64,000 bases of DNA from Homalodisca vitripennis (taxonomy: Eukaryota > Arthropoda > Insecta > Hemiptera > Cicadellidae), in NCBI RefSeq assembly GCF_021130785.1, contig NW_025778013.1, positions 1 to 64,000 of the forward strand, given 5' to 3'. Below, piece by piece: positions 12,640-25,090 of this stretch. The position numbers and the translations under genes were made by a program. The notes beneath the pieces are model-generated. The model was not told the origin of the DNA and searched no databases. It saw only the letters and a list, made by a program, of their open reading frames with translations. Every line of letters begins with the position of its first letter. Within the stretch, counting starts at the first letter, position 1.

Positions 12640-13830
12640 CGTGGGTCATATTAGATGCAGATATACTAATAAGCAATAACATGGCATAGCGAATAGTGTG
12701 CCTGGATTCATTATCTAAATTATGATAATTTATCACGGTACTCTAAGGCGGGCAATGGAATATGTTTATGTCTTTAGTATATATGTGTAAGGGTAATCTG
12801 ATAACAAGAACCGGTGTAATCATAGTAGTAGTCGTAACGCAAGGGAAGGTATCCAGAAAGTAAGAAACAGGTGAAACATAGACATCAGATTATATATTAA
12901 ATCCATGGAAACAGCAAAGTACAATTATTTGAAAGTGTTCGATAAATTCAAAAGTGTTTATTTAGAAAATTCTTTGAACTCCTACTACGCTGGGTTGGGA
13001 ATGTAAGTCTAGGGACAGGTGCAACGACAAATCTTGATAAAAGCAAGGATATTTGTTACAGTTCAGTTTAACGTTCAAAGTCGTTCAACACGCAGAAAAC
13101 GCGTCAGGAAATCTTCACCAGGAGTACGAGGCCGAAGACGAGAATCGAGACAAGGACTTATAGATGAGTTACTTTGATTATTTTTAAATCATAGTTTTGG
13201 CTCTAACTATTCTTACCTAAAGCAGTTTACATGCTAGTTTTAGATATTTATTAATTACATTAAACAAGAGTAAAACAGTTTAATTAAAGCATAAAGCGTT
13301 TACAATTAACATAATTTTAATCTTTTAAGGATTTTGGAATAATCTATTCATTTCGCAACGATTATTATAATCAAATATTAACGTTAGTATGTTTGTGTAC
13401 AAAAATAAAAAAACAAAACCTGTAACTTTGGGTTACGAATCCTTTAGTGTTTAAGTGTACAGAAATCATAATTTTAGAATGTGTTTCTAAAACTTTAAAA
13501 ATAATTTAAGATCCCTTAATAAATATTTGATAAGTAGTGTAAAGATTATTTAAATAATTATTTTCTTAAAGGTGTCTAAGAGTCATCTTTCTGGAATTAT
13601 GTAATAGGGTGAATATTTAAAAAAACATTAAAATTAGTGAATCCTGGTTGACTTAGGATTGAAGTTCGTAACTTAATTACATTTAATTGTTAAATTCAAC
13701 AAGTATAAAAACGGTATTGTGAAGATTTGAAGAAAAATATAGTTTGTATCTTTTAATTTATTCTAGTAGTTGCTGAGATTACAACTAGAGCACTCGTCCA
13801 TTTCACAAGAGAAACGATAAGGAAGTGATA
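12640..13830 (+). repeat. Array unit A, copy 1
   Basis: The boxes are: a (about 12,775-12,860, TAGTAGTCGTAACGC); b (12,898-12,920, ATCCATGGAAACAGCAAAG); c (13,075-13,190, ACCAGGAGTACGAGGCCGAA and GATGAGTTACTTTGATT); a weak hairpin at 13,438-13,470; and h (13,780-13,825, CTAGAGCACTCGTCC then CACAAGAGAAAC). The ATG in box b opens a frame of only 34 codons, which is not kept in other copies. Confidence 0.7.
13438..13470 (+). repeat. Array hairpin, copy 5 (degenerate)
   Basis: GAATCCTTTAGTG and AAGTGTACAGAAATC sit at the hairpin position. Pairing is poor in this copy. Confidence 0.35.
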
Positions 13831-14305
13831 CAGTGATAGAAACAACTTATTGTATTACATATTCATATTTAAATATTACATTTCTACTATAAATAAAATA
13901 TTTTGTTCAAATAACTGTTTCATAGCAAAATATAATAAACCGTTCTTAAGAATATTTCAGAGGATATATTCGTATTAAATAATTATAAGTAAAGTATCTT
14001 CGTTTAGTTTTTGTGAGTACAGTGAAGCTTTGTTTGGATAAATTATTAATAATTGATAATTTTCCAAGATAAAAAAAATTCTGTCATAAATCAATTAATA
14101 AAAGTACAACAATAAAAAATCATAGGCTATTTTAACTTAAAAATAAAAAAAAACACGTAAAATAAAATATTTTTCTAATAGTCCCGTAAATTGAATCGTA
14201 CACATATTATTAAGTGTTGAAAATTATAACATAGTTTTAAAATTTAGTTTTTTGAAATAAAGTATTATAATCTTTCATTTAAGCTTACAAATAGACGTAG
14301 AACTT

Positions 14306-14500
14306 TCAGTCTGAGTTAGAGATAGCGCAGGTTCTAATCCTGCCGGTGACCGTTGCACTTTTAAACACTACCAAATACCTTTTACTGTATCGACTCTCCC
14401 CCTTACGCCGTTTGACAAAATCATCGCACAGGCCAGTGGACCATGAGGACGGGCAGAATAAGGCTTAAATGGGATCGGCTTCTCCCTTTAAAAAAATTTA
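14306..14500 (+). mobile_element. tRNA-Leu-related SINE, 5'-truncated, plus strand
   Basis: The + strand reads CAGTCTGAGTTAGAGATAGC, then the B-box region GGTTCTAATCC, the SINE body, and a tail with A-runs (14,489 on). The A box is missing. It lies in opposite orientation to the SINE at 12,114, so unit A sits between inverted SINEs. The same pairing occurs in duplication copy 2. Confidence 0.75.
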
Positions 14501-14519
14501 AAAAAATACACAAATACTG

Positions 14520-16770
14520 AATCGTTAAAGTACGATTTCTATTTAGTTGAAAGAACTTTTATTAGTTGAAAGTGTCTGTTCAATTGAATCTATTGTCTTG
14601 TTTTATTACAGCGTTGTTTTATGACAGTGCAACAACGCTTTATTAAATGAAATACGACTTTGAATTTGTTTACATTTAAAGTGTTAAACCATATAGGAAA
14701 TTGCATAGTAAAAACTCTTCTTATTTTAACCTTTTCTCGCAAACTACTCAGGCTAAGCATTGAATAAGAAAAAAACACTCATACAAAAAATAAGTTTTAG
14801 TATAAATGTACTACTTTTATTGTGCATGTTAGCTCGGCCAGTGCTGTAAAACTGATATAAAAGTGAAAATTAATATCTAACTTTTACTAAAATTATACAG
14901 CATGTTTTAAAACAAGACCTAGTTTTTTTTTACGGAAGTAGAGTTCTCAAACCTGTAAACCTACATTTATTTTCTTTCTCGGGCAACAAGACGTAACCAA
15001 CTATGAAATTAAAAATAATAAGACAATAAGTAAATTAAAGTTACCATAAACATACACTTCGTGGTCGTGGCAAATAGGAAAACTCAATATTGGTACCGGG
15101 AATGTATTTTAATTGAACAGTTTTTTGCAAAGTGTAAAGATTTCTGTAGGTTTTTTCTAAAAATTAAATTGTGTCGTAGCAACACAGTGATTTTAATTTG
15201 ATAGAACCACACAACGTGGTTGTTACTAATATTCCTTGATCTTTAAATTTAAGAATGAAATATATTTCAAGATATCTTAGTACATTATACATTTAATTTT
15301 TAATAGTTAGTTTTCAATACATTTATAATTTCCTCTATTCAAGAATAATTCATACCACATCCTGAACCTATACATCCACACGTAAACACTTAAGCCGTTT
15401 TAATTTGAGCCTTGTTCCAAAATTTTCCAAATTTTTTACTTTAAATACCTATTCTCTTGGAGTGGTCGCAAATATTTATAATTTACCCATCTTCAAGGAA
15501 ACGTGCCTTAAATTTTTATGAAATTAAAAGTGTTTTTCTATACAAAATGTAATAGCACCCTCTTAAGTAATTTACTTAAAAGTTTTACTATAAAGTAATA
15601 TTATGGTAGTTGTTTTGAGTTGTTTCAGTGTTTTAAAAAGGTAATAAAATGTTATGAAAAATACAATAATTTCCTGAATTTGAGTTAAAACATAAGGATT
15701 ACAAAACATTAATAAATATTTTAGTACTGCTAAACACATAGAGAATGATGGGTTGAGTAAATCTTCGAGATAAGCGCAAACTTTACCAAAATATTAATGA
15801 AGTGGTTTTGGTTTCGTTGGGTTTAACAACGTTTCCACTACTTTGTCACGTGATACGCTTTTACACGGTTACACTTAGTTGCGGTCTTTTATGCTAGAGT
15901 GTTAGGGTTAATTTGACAAGAAACTGGCGTGTCTAAGCAAAAATTAATTTAAAGTAAGGTGCGACATTGAAAATGTGTGTGACAATGTAACATATTAATA
16001 AAACATGATGTTTAAAAAAATATTTTCCTTTTTATTTGAATACAGAGTCAGGTAATTTCTTTTCATTACTTGTACTTGCTATTTTTAATAACTTTTATTT
16101 TTATATAACAAAGAAAATACTCGTATGAAATTGTGTATTTGGGATCAGGAGTAACTGAAAATGTAAAAACGAGAAAGGTGATAGGATTCCGGAAAATGTC
16201 TCCTTTAAGGATGTATACTCAAAACTATTATAAAATCAATGTATAAAATGCTATTACATTTAAGAAAACACAGTTTTAATCATTATGTCCTTAACAGGAC
16301 ATTAACCTTAGTAAATTGAAAAATCACATGCTAAGTTAATTAGTACGATTACTTTTAAGAGTACATTTCCCACTACACGATATTCATGTAAAATGTGTAT
16401 CGCTATTTATAATATTTTACGGAAGTTAATAAATTATATAAAATAAATTCTCATCTTCTATGGCCTTAAAAATGTAATATATACAAGAATTTAATAAAAT
16501 TTTTTATAATAAAACCTTTTAATTTACCATGAATAAGAGATAAGAACTGTCTTATACTATGAATTAATATAACAAATATGAATATAAATACATTGTTTGA
16601 GCCTAGGAAATTAAAAAAATCATTGCACTGTTTGGACATGTCTGTTTTTGCTATACATATATTAGATATAGCCATGTTGCAGTTGTAAATAATTTTTATT
16701 GTATACCTGTACATATCGTGAACACTATATTTTACAATAAATGTAATTTAATTTGACTTTAATTTTATTG
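14520..16770. other. AT-rich DNA, nothing recognised
   Basis: Short frames exist here (such as 14,590-14,778 and 16,466-16,714 on the minus strand), but their low-complexity composition suggests chance. No repeat of the array family was recognised. Confidence 0.4.
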
Positions 16771-16774
16771 AGCA

Positions 16775-17310
16775 AATCTGATGTTGTAATATATTTATAC
16801 TAAAGTTCGGCTAACAGATTTAGATATTTTTACACTGTGATAATTGAAGTAATATTATCATTACTTTTGACATGCATTGATCAGAAGTACAGTTTCACAC
16901 AGAGAGAATGAGATGGAGACACAGTGGGAAGGTAATAGACTCTGTGAGGTTCCTCGCTCTGAGTTGTCATGTTACTTATGTTACTTTCTTTGGTTTGAAA
17001 TTACATGTACGAGAAATGATAAGCTCGCATCAAAATTAAGTTGCTTTAGTATTTTTGATTTAGTCATATTGATGTAATAAATCGTACAATAATACGACAT
17101 AAAAACAAATTGTTTTCCATCTTTCATATTAAATAACATCAGTGAATTTATTTGCATTTTAAAAGTGTAAAAATTGAGCATATGAAAGATTTCAGAAGTA
17201 AGATTTGTTTCTTACAGTCATATTCTGACATGTTTAGAAAAAAGTCTTGTGTATCTTCAAGATTTGTACATGAAAACTCCTCTTGAAACCATCTTCTTGT
17301 ACTTTTGAAC
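16775..17310 (+). repeat. Conserved box 6 with flanks, copy 2
   Basis: A leader with TACTAAAGTTCGGCTAACAG and CACTGTGAT precedes box 6 at 16,878-17,000 (GAGATGGAGACACAGTGGGA, GTTCCTCGCTCTGAGTTG). A trailing part (TCAGAAGTAAGATTTG, CATATTCTGACAT) follows. The same order holds at 58,435-59,010. Confidence 0.7.
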
Positions 17311-18190
17311 AAGCTTTAAAACCAAGTTCTTAAAAGCTATTTATCTTAGTAATTTTTGAAAAACCAGGAATATCGTTAATTTTCTCCGATATAGAGTATA
17401 TTTCCAAAGCAGAATACCCAATAGAAAATTGTTTTACTGAATATTTTTATTTATAACAGGGTTTGTGAGTTGGATCATTGTCATTACATTTATTAATATA
17501 TTACACCCGAATTTCAGAACTAATCTTTTAAAATGTAAAAAGTAATTTAAAAACAATGAATGTTATGAAAGTAAAAGGCAAATATTTTTAAAATATTGTA
17601 CTTATAAATTTACGTCAATTATGAATACAGAATGGCCTGTTTCGTAAAATAAAACTCTTATATACAAAGAGAATACATCTGATAGCAACTGGGAGCTGGA
17701 GAAGCCTAGACATGCCTAGAGAAAATTAAGATGAAGTGTTGTACATTGCGGGTTTTATAATGTAGAATTGAAGGCAATACTAAATTAACTGAAATCACAG
17801 TAATTTTTAAACCACACCACACAGAAAAAAGTTCACAATATTACATACTTTCTAATAGTTAACCTTCACAGACATTGAAACTTTAGATTGAATTTCAAAT
17901 GTATAATTATTCTCATAGAACAAGGAACATTTTATCACACTGCAACAAATCGTGCAAGTGTAAATAATTTAGTTTTAATTAGAGTAAAATAAAAGTATTT
18001 TACTTTAAAATGGATTTCAAGTGAAACAGAGTATTTTTTAAATGTAAGAACCCAATATATAATAATAAAAGTAATAAATAAATATTCATCATAATCGTAC
18101 TACACAACTGTTTAGTTGTTAATCGATTGTGTAATTTCATGCAAGGTTAATATTTGCAAGCTGGTAAGTGCGTGATCAACTGCAGATAGT
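17310..18190. other. AT-rich DNA, nothing recognised
   Basis: No supported gene or repeat box is present. Confidence 0.35.
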
Positions 18191-18320
18191 AAAATGTCCC
18201 GTAATAAAGAGTTGACGTTATATTTCTAGATGAAACTTTAAGAACCTCTTAGCGTTAAACGAGTTGCAGGAGCGAGACTAAATCGCTACTAATGACTTCT
18301 TGGAGATGAAACAGTATTCC
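18190..18320 (+). repeat. Box i, isolated copy
   Basis: Contains TTCTAGATGAAACTTTAAGA, then GAGTTGCAGGAGCGA and CTAAATCGCTACTAATGAC. This matches the end of the unit at 8,780-8,880 almost base for base. Confidence 0.65.
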
Positions 18321-18589
18321 TTCAAACTACCCAAACCCAACAATTATAAAATATTTAAATAAATTTTTTGTCAACCCTTGGCACTATTTGGACTGTTCAA
18401 CGCTGTGTTCTCATAATATATTCAGACAGATACTGTTCTGCGGAATTCTTATAAGTTTTTAAACATATTATCGCCTATCCTTATCTTATTGTTTCGTGTG
18501 ATTCGTCTTTAGTATCAGTAATGCTTAGTTGAATTATGTAAAATTATTAATAAAATGAAATAATTGATATAACCGTGCGAGTGTTAAAT

Positions 18590-19270
18590 CCAGCTCAATT
18601 TCACCTTCCTCTTAGTGCAGAGCCTGAAATCTGACGTCACAGACTTGGCTCATAGAATATGGCATCAAGGTCCTTCTGAACACATCCAATGTCTTTATAG
18701 AAATATCGCAGTGTTTCCCGTCCAATTTATGCACTATTCACTATATCTACTTTATTAAAGTTCCTTTACAAAATAGTCAATAGTAGGTTATAGGCCAATC
18801 TTTATTGCAGAGAAAATACAATTGAAACGTCATGTTGAATAATTTATACTGAAATTTGGATTTACTAATATAAAGAATAATTTAATATCACAGTATGAAC
18901 AAAACAAGGAATGTATGGGAGCTTCCTGATTAAGGTAATATGTATAAAGTAATCTAATATATAAATATACAAATGTTGAGTTTAGCTCAATTTTGCTTTA
19001 AACTTTGTGCAGCGTCAGGAATATGACGCTGCTACAGACTTGGATCATGGAATCTGGCGTCAACGTATCCGGCACTGTCACAGATGTAACTCCAGGAAAC
19101 AGCTGGAGGCCTTTTATGTCTGAAGACATCTGAAATAGTTGGTGTCACAGACTTTCAAAACTAACTGCGTATTTTTTGACACCAGAGACATCTACACTAC
19201 AAAAGAGCTCTGACTGGTTTCCCAGCTGCCAAACAAACTCTAGTACCGAGCTGTGTGACAGATGACAACT
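18590..19270 (+). repeat. Conserved box j, two tandem diverged copies
   Basis: The first copy (18,598-18,690) has CACCTTCCTCTTAGTGCAGA, GAAATCTGACGTCACAGACT and GGAATATGGCATC-like sequence. The second (about 18,980-19,270) repeats the order with GTCAGGAATATGACGCTGC, CAGACTTGGATCATGGAATC and TTTTTGACACCAGAGACATC. Both are related to 46,600-46,790 and 54,845-55,040. No coding frame is shared. Confidence 0.6.
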
Positions 19271-19744
19271 TCGGTGAGTTTGGCATTTCTAGACTGTAGA
19301 ACATTTTAACCTCTCAAGCTCCTTTCCTATCCACAAAATATTTAAATTAGTTTTATTTGCAAGTGTGCCTAGAACATAATGTACTCTAGTGTGTAAGATC
19401 TAAACTATTTAGCTCTATATCATAAATACTTAAGTAATACCCGTTTAATAAATTTTCGTAGTTTTTGGAAAAAGGGCTACCTTTCATTCTATAGTTAAGT
19501 TTTGAGCTATTAAGCGTAATTATATCTAAAATATTAGCGATGCGTTCCTTTCTTTATTTAAAATAATTTTATTCTGTTAACTGATACAAAAATATGCACA
19601 AAACGGCATATAACTACATAAATTCTATACTATCCTGATTTTTAAGTTATATCAAGAATGTTGAAACAAAAACATTCAATATTTTTAATATGGACATGTA
19701 CTGGTTTTATCATTACGATGTTAACTTTTGCCTTAAACAATATA

Positions 19745-20270
19745 AGCTGCATTTACTTGTGAGCCGACCATCACGAATCATTTTAAAAACTATATAAATA
19801 TTTTGTACTTTTTTGTACCTTTTTGTAGCACAAACATAAATTTGTGTGCGCACAACTATCAAAAGTTATTAACCATTTAAATTACGGCTAGCAACTGAGA
19901 GTGCGGTAAGTCTATCACGCGACTGCAACTAATCAGCTGCGACCAACAGTGCACGGCCAATGCCACGTCTAGTTCTCTTCCATCATGTTAAACAAAACAC
20001 TAATATTTTTATGAGCCGTTATTTCACTGGTACAAAAATAAAAATTTGTGGTAAAAATGGTACCAAATGAGTACAAAAATATGGCGTAGTTTATTTTAAT
20101 TGACAAACAAAGTTTTTTTTAACGTAAACCTGTGAGCCGACCTTTAAATGGTTAAACACATTTTTCAGTGACGGGTGAAAAATTTCATTGTTGTGGTACA
20201 ATTAAAGTAAAAAATTCTGGATTAGTTTTTAAAATGATTCGTGATTGTCGGCTCATAGGTCTATGCAGCT
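19745..20270. mobile_element. MITE with about 49-base terminal inverted repeats
   Basis: The left end (AGCTGCATTTACTTGTGAGC, then CGACCATCACGAATCATTTT and AAAAACTA) is the inverted complement of the right end at 20,222-20,270 with few mismatches. Between them are about 430 bases without coding capacity. A second inner inverted pair sits at about 19,868 and 20,143 (ACCATTTAAA and TTTAAATGGT). I could not define a target duplication or superfamily. Confidence 0.75.
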
Positions 20271-20630
20271 AACAAAACACCTCATCTAAGTTACAGCATC
20301 AGTGCTATATCTAATTTACTTCTGACCTTGCGTATAAATGAAACTTTTAATATTCAGAATCAAGCGGGTACAGCGATGGTTCAATATCGTGTACTATTAT
20401 TTGCAGTACGTTGTGAGAGAAATATTTTAAAGTGTGTACTGTATTCTAGATTATTTTACTCAGAAATCCCAAAATAAAGTTTTTAAAATATACGTAGATG
20501 TTGTAGTTACAAAAATATAAAATAAGAAAAAATGTTGTAACATTTTATATCGTATGTATCCCTTTATACTGGATCTCAACTATAGTATTTCAACACACAA
20601 ATTGTAACATAGAAAAAACAGAAAAATCTT

Positions 20631-20634
<4 letters not shown>

Positions 20635-20690
<56 letters not shown>
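20635..20690. repeat. (TA)n microsatellite
   Basis: A perfect run of about 28 TA repeats. Confidence 0.95.
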
Positions 20691-20692
<2 letters not shown>

Positions 20693-20939
20693 TACATGCT
20701 GCTTAGATTTTTAATTTCAGTGTGATATCTAACCTATTGGAATACATATAGTAAGTGTTTTATGTAGCGTTCCCTGATGTATATCTGATTAAATAAGTTC
20801 CTGATAAATTTTTCTCCCCCACAGACTATGCTCGTAGGGGTTGTTTATTAAGGATACATGGGAAATTTTCTTAATAGCATTTTGTTGTAATTAATAATTT
20901 AACTTTGCTTTTTGTTGTATTCACATGTTTAACCCTGTA

Positions 20940-22140
20940 AAATATAATCTGTATGGGCGACCAGATAGCTAGAATTTGGACTAACTGTAGTCGTGATGCA
21001 AAAGAGCTAGTTAAGATAAAGAAAATTACATATTATATAACCATACTGAAATAAAACAGTGTATGAATACTTTAAAAGTATATAATACCCATGGAAACAA
21101 CAGAGGATATAAGCGTTTTAAAGTTTTTGGTAAAGTTAAAATGTTTTATGTTACATTTTCAAAATTTTTCAAAAAGTAGCAGCACATCAAGGAAGCACCA
21201 CCAGGAACACGGTGTAATGGCCAGAAGCAGGCCCAGGTCCAGGGCCAGAATCAGGAATCACATGGATAAGTTGCTTTTATTATTTAGAAATGGCTATTTT
21301 TTCTCTATCTCTTGATACACAAAACAGTTTATATCCTAGTTTTAGAGTCTATTCATCTGAAAAAATACACTATAATAATTCAGCTTGTATGTAATAAGTT
21401 CTAGGTTAAAAAGGAAATTAAATTTCTATATTTTATTATTATTTTCTTGAATTTTACTCTTTTTTGTTTATTTTAGTCAAATTCCATTTTATTTATGTGG
21501 AAAAGCTATTAAATTAGTATAATGAGTTGTTTTCAATCCTCTCCGTACCTAAGGTATACAGAGCGAATGTATTTGCAATATGTTTCCTCATAATTCCTGC
21601 ATCATAGTATTTTATGAACCATCATTGCGTAGCTTATAAGGGATATGTTTATGAGAATAATTTTCTAACTTATGTTTTACAACAATATGTATGGCATCTT
21701 CAAATAGGCTAAATATTAAAATGGTTAAATTAGGTGTATAGTGGCAGACAATAATTAGAATGCCTTAATAAATTATATTTAGATTGTTTAAATTCAACAA
21801 TTGTAAAAACAGATTAAGCGGAGTTCATAAGATAATTATGGCCTGCAATTGTTAAATGATTTAATTAGTTTCTTAAATAAACACCAGATATCTCTTCTAC
21901 AGTACAGTAAATAAGAGATCGGATCTTGATATTATTCAGTAATAAAAAAGCCTAAGTAGGTTCCAATTACATAACAAAATTGTATTTTCACTGTAATTAA
22001 TTGCAAGTAATAATATAATTTTATTCATTAAAAAATAGATGAGTCAATATGGAGAATAATGCATGGAGCTGAACTTCTAAATGGAGAGGGAACATTGCTG
22101 GAGAAAACTACTTTCATAACGTCCTTAGCAAAGAAAGTGA
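20940..22140 (+). repeat. Array unit C, copy 1
   Basis: The boxes are: a (about 20,950-21,005, TAGTCGTGATGCAA); b (21,088-21,110, CCCATGGAAACAACAGAGG); c (21,175-21,275, CACCACCAGGAACACGGTGT, AATGGCCAGAAGC and GATAAGTTGCTTTT); hairpin at 21,534; h (21,885-21,930); and i (22,060-22,130, GCTGAACTTCTAAATGGAGA). A 74-codon frame opens at the box-b ATG and crosses box c, but the frame is not conserved in other units. Confidence 0.7.
21534..21567 (+). repeat. Array hairpin, copy 6
   Basis: CCTCTCCGTACC pairs with GGTATACAGAGCG with small imperfections. Confidence 0.55.
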
Positions 22141-22640
22141 ATTGAATCTTAGAACTCGCCAAGGAATAATTTTTTATTAAATATTCTTAATTACTGAGTT
22201 ATAACGTCAGTTATTTTCAGATTAACTATTACAGTTATAAAACTTTATCAAATAACTGAAATTGAAAAACACTAATTGGTAAAACAAATAGAAATAAGGC
22301 CTGATACTTTGTTGAACGTTGAAGGTTGTTAAAACTTTTCGTTAGTTTTAAAGATCCTTGTTATAGTTAATACAATTTTCTTAAACAACTGTAAGGTATG
22401 TCTGCTTAAGAAAGCGACAACTCTTACACAACAGTTTGAAAAAAGGAAAAAATCACTACACGTTTTTAGAACAAACACATAATTAACTTGTTTGTACTAA
22501 ATTGTAAGAACTTGTTTTTCCAAGGAGCTCGAGTTTGATTTCTCAGAAAACAGTTTGCTACAACACCTTCAGTAGTGTATTTTCTTTATTTTCAAGACTA
22601 CCAATTATCCAAGCTAAAATAAGTACATGAATTACTACTT
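22140..22640. other. AT-rich DNA, nothing recognised
   Basis: No frame or repeat box could be supported between unit C and the LINE remnant. Confidence 0.35.
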
Positions 22641-23170
22641 ATACCGAAGAAAAGATATTCTGGATATTGTCCATAGATGCTTGCTAACGGTTAGAATGGT
22701 TACATCTAATATTATGGGAATTCCCTAAGGATATTATCCCTTCTAATCGCTATGAATCTTATTGTGGACGACCTGCTTAAGTCATTGACCAGAAGTGGTC
22801 TCTTCCTACAAGGGTATGTAAAATCACGGGATTTCTGTCATGAGTAAGAACATCTCCATAGATTCTGCATTTTTAGAGACGATCCGCTTTGTAGATTGTG
22901 TAAAGGACAGTATGAAATATCTGAAATACCTGCTATTATTTCACTAACTTGTGATATTAAAGGGTGTTTCATCATTAGCTATTTAGTCAAGTGTTTTGAA
23001 CATTCCAAGGAAGCTCTGATTGATTGCCTTGACATGCTTTTCAAACTTATGAATTTAAAATATGGTTGACTTTTGTTTCTCAATGTTTCAAAGCATAATA
23101 GAATCAGACGTCCCTTTATAGATTACTAAGAAGAAAGAGACCTTGTCGTATGGATGCTCCATTACTATAA
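22640..23170 (+). pseudogene. Decayed LINE reverse-transcriptase remnant
   Basis: One + strand frame reads MNLIVDDLLKSL, then SGLFLQGYVKS. This resembles the WNLVVDELL...QGYADD stretch of Jockey/I-type LINE reverse transcriptases with the catalytic end lost. Further on, FRDDPLCRLCKG, KEALIDCL and related words resemble the C-terminal cysteine region of such proteins, so most of the RT domain between them is deleted. Several stops and frame changes are present. The identification rests on short motif similarity only. Confidence 0.4.
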
Positions 23171-23349
23171 AATATTTTTACTTCGATCCCGCTTTTCCCC
23201 ACAATTAGCCAACCCAGATGAACGGTGACCTCGTTCTATGTATTTTCTAGAAAAATTTACAATTCCCTGCTCTACAAATGCTCCCCAAAATTATGGGAAC
23301 ATCTACCACTCAACTTTAAATAACTGTGACTGACTTTATCAAACCTTAT

Positions 23350-24490
23350 ATTTTGTTTTCACTCTGAATATATAAGTAATCTTTCACCCTAAAAGACAAT
23401 TCCCAGAGGCATATTTACAAATTGACTCTTCCAAAATACCATTATGAAATTATATCATGGTGAATAACTTATGAATATATGGTTTCTCTATATAAAGTAT
23501 GTGTATTGGTGATCAAACAAGTAGAAATTAATTTCTTTATAGTAGTATATTTGACATAAAACGGCGCCAAAAGATAAAAGAATGAGACACCCATATGATA
23601 TATAATTAACAGTCCACTGAAACATAATTTCATATCCATAGAAACAACAAAGGTCTGATATTTTAATCTTTTAATCGATAAATATTAATACTAGTATGTG
23701 TCAGAATTTCCAAAGTCGTTCAACTTGCAGCACGTCAGATAATCACCACATGTAGTACAATGTGAAGGTCAGAAGCTGGACGAGGACCAGGACTTACAAG
23801 GATGAGTTACTTCTATTATTTATTAATCACAATTTCTCCTAATAATGGCTCTTGATACCCAAAGCAAATTGCAACATTTTAGTTTTAGTGACTATTAAAT
23901 ACAACACAAAGCACATGAAAGGTTTATATAAAACGATGACCTGATTTCAAAGCAAATAGAAGTTTCAAATGTAATGTATTATTTCGTTGAATTTCCTTTT
24001 ATTTTTCAAAGACTTTCACCAATTTTCTTTATAGATAGCTACTACACTTGCGTTTGGGCTGTTTTAATCCTCTCTGTACCGAAAGCGTGCAGGGAGAATT
24101 AGGTTAAATCATTTTCCAAATTCCAGTCGTCACAGCAGTTTTGGAACTGTTTTCTATAGTTGATGACAAATAATTAATATTTAATGAGAAGAATGTTCTA
24201 ACGTACGTCTTCGAGCAACTGTTCGAACTTTTTTGTTAGGCTAAATATTATGTTTAGTTTAATTAGTATACGTTATCTGAGTAAAATTAGTAATTAAAAA
24301 TTACACCACGTTTGATGTTTAAAACTCAATGATATATAATACGGTTTAAAATAATTTTAAAGAAAGATATAGTCTACAATTCCTACCTCATTCCGTTAGT
24401 TACGTAAACATCCACCAGAGCACGCATCCACAGTACAAGATCTAAGACATGGCAAATTAAAATGATGGAGTAATAAAACTTTTTACTCTG
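23350..24490 (+). repeat. Array unit B, copy 1
   Basis: It opens with TAAGTAATCTTTC and a CCCAGAGGCA stretch, as at 47,020 and 55,270. Box a is at about 23,500. Box b (23,635) reads ATCCATAGAAACAACAAAGG, with ATG changed to ATA as in the other B units. Box c (23,712-23,835) has GATAATCACCACATGTAGTA and GGACCAGGACTTACAAGG. The hairpin is at 24,064 and box h at 24,410-24,450. Confidence 0.7.
24064..24100 (+). repeat. Array hairpin, copy 7
   Basis: CTCTCTGTACC pairs with GCGTGCAGGGAG, partly through G-T pairs. The preceding TTTGGGCTGTTTTAATC is shared by several units. Confidence 0.65.
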
Positions 24491-24616
24491 ATTTAATTTA
24501 CATCTCCTATTAGCATTTTTTCCAGACTCTATTTCCAGAATTAAATAACTAAAATGTTCATGTACATTTAAAACTCAACAGTACAGTAATTTTTTGATCT
24601 TACATTCCTATATATA

Positions 24617-25090
24617 TTAAGAAACGTTAAACCCACTATTTTGGGTGAAAGTATCAGTGAAAGAACCACTTAAGTCTCTCTTCAGGATGGCGTCCTTTCT
24701 CCTTGTTATGGAGGTCTTTAACAGGAGAGGTATTTTCGTACAGGTATATGTAGATGAGATTACATGATAATTTATTCTTGTGACCCGTAAATTTAAAATC
24801 ACGGTCACAGAATTGACTAATGCAATCCTGAAGAGAGCAGAAAACTGGTGAGATTGAATTGCCTTTGTGTTATCCCAGCACAGGCTGCACTGGTCACATT
24901 TAGAAGAGGACATAATGGGGGGCCATCGGTCCTTTTTTGTCGAGGACGATACATCAGCGAGTTGATGCAAGTCAAGTTCTTAATGTTGTTGTTGTCAGGT
25001 GACAGAATTGGGGACTACTACTGGAAAGGTTTGTTGCCAGGGGAATATGTTTGCTAATATAGTTCAGGCTTCCGATCGGAGGGTCTTTTG
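24617..25090 (-). other. Unidentified less AT-rich segment with a 117-codon frame
   Basis: A minus-strand frame (24,970 to 24,617) starts MHQLADVSSSTKKDRWPP and contains a CDQCSLCWDNTK segment. A + strand frame overlaps it at 24,848-25,057. I do not recognise either product. The composition differs from the flanks and suggests inserted transposon or retrocopy sequence. The minus-strand frame is the longer but has no recognisable domain. Confidence 0.25.

Larger units (their letters stand above)
11490..14520 (+). repeat. Segmental duplication 1, copy 1
   Basis: This is a collinear match to 29,505-36,890. Shared landmarks include the AACGGTGCACCTGTCAT block (11,684 versus 29,678), the minus-strand SINE, the GACTTGTTATGATAATAGTT block (12,378 versus 33,462), array unit A, and the plus-strand SINE fragment. 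This copy lacks the 3.1 kb LINE and the 1.3 kb insertion found in copy 2, so it records the empty sites of both. Confidence 0.85.

Noticed and set aside
21091..21315. 74-codon frame starting METTED as a small gene
   Set aside because: It starts at conserved box b and crosses box c, but the homologous ATGs in the other units lead to unrelated or very short frames.
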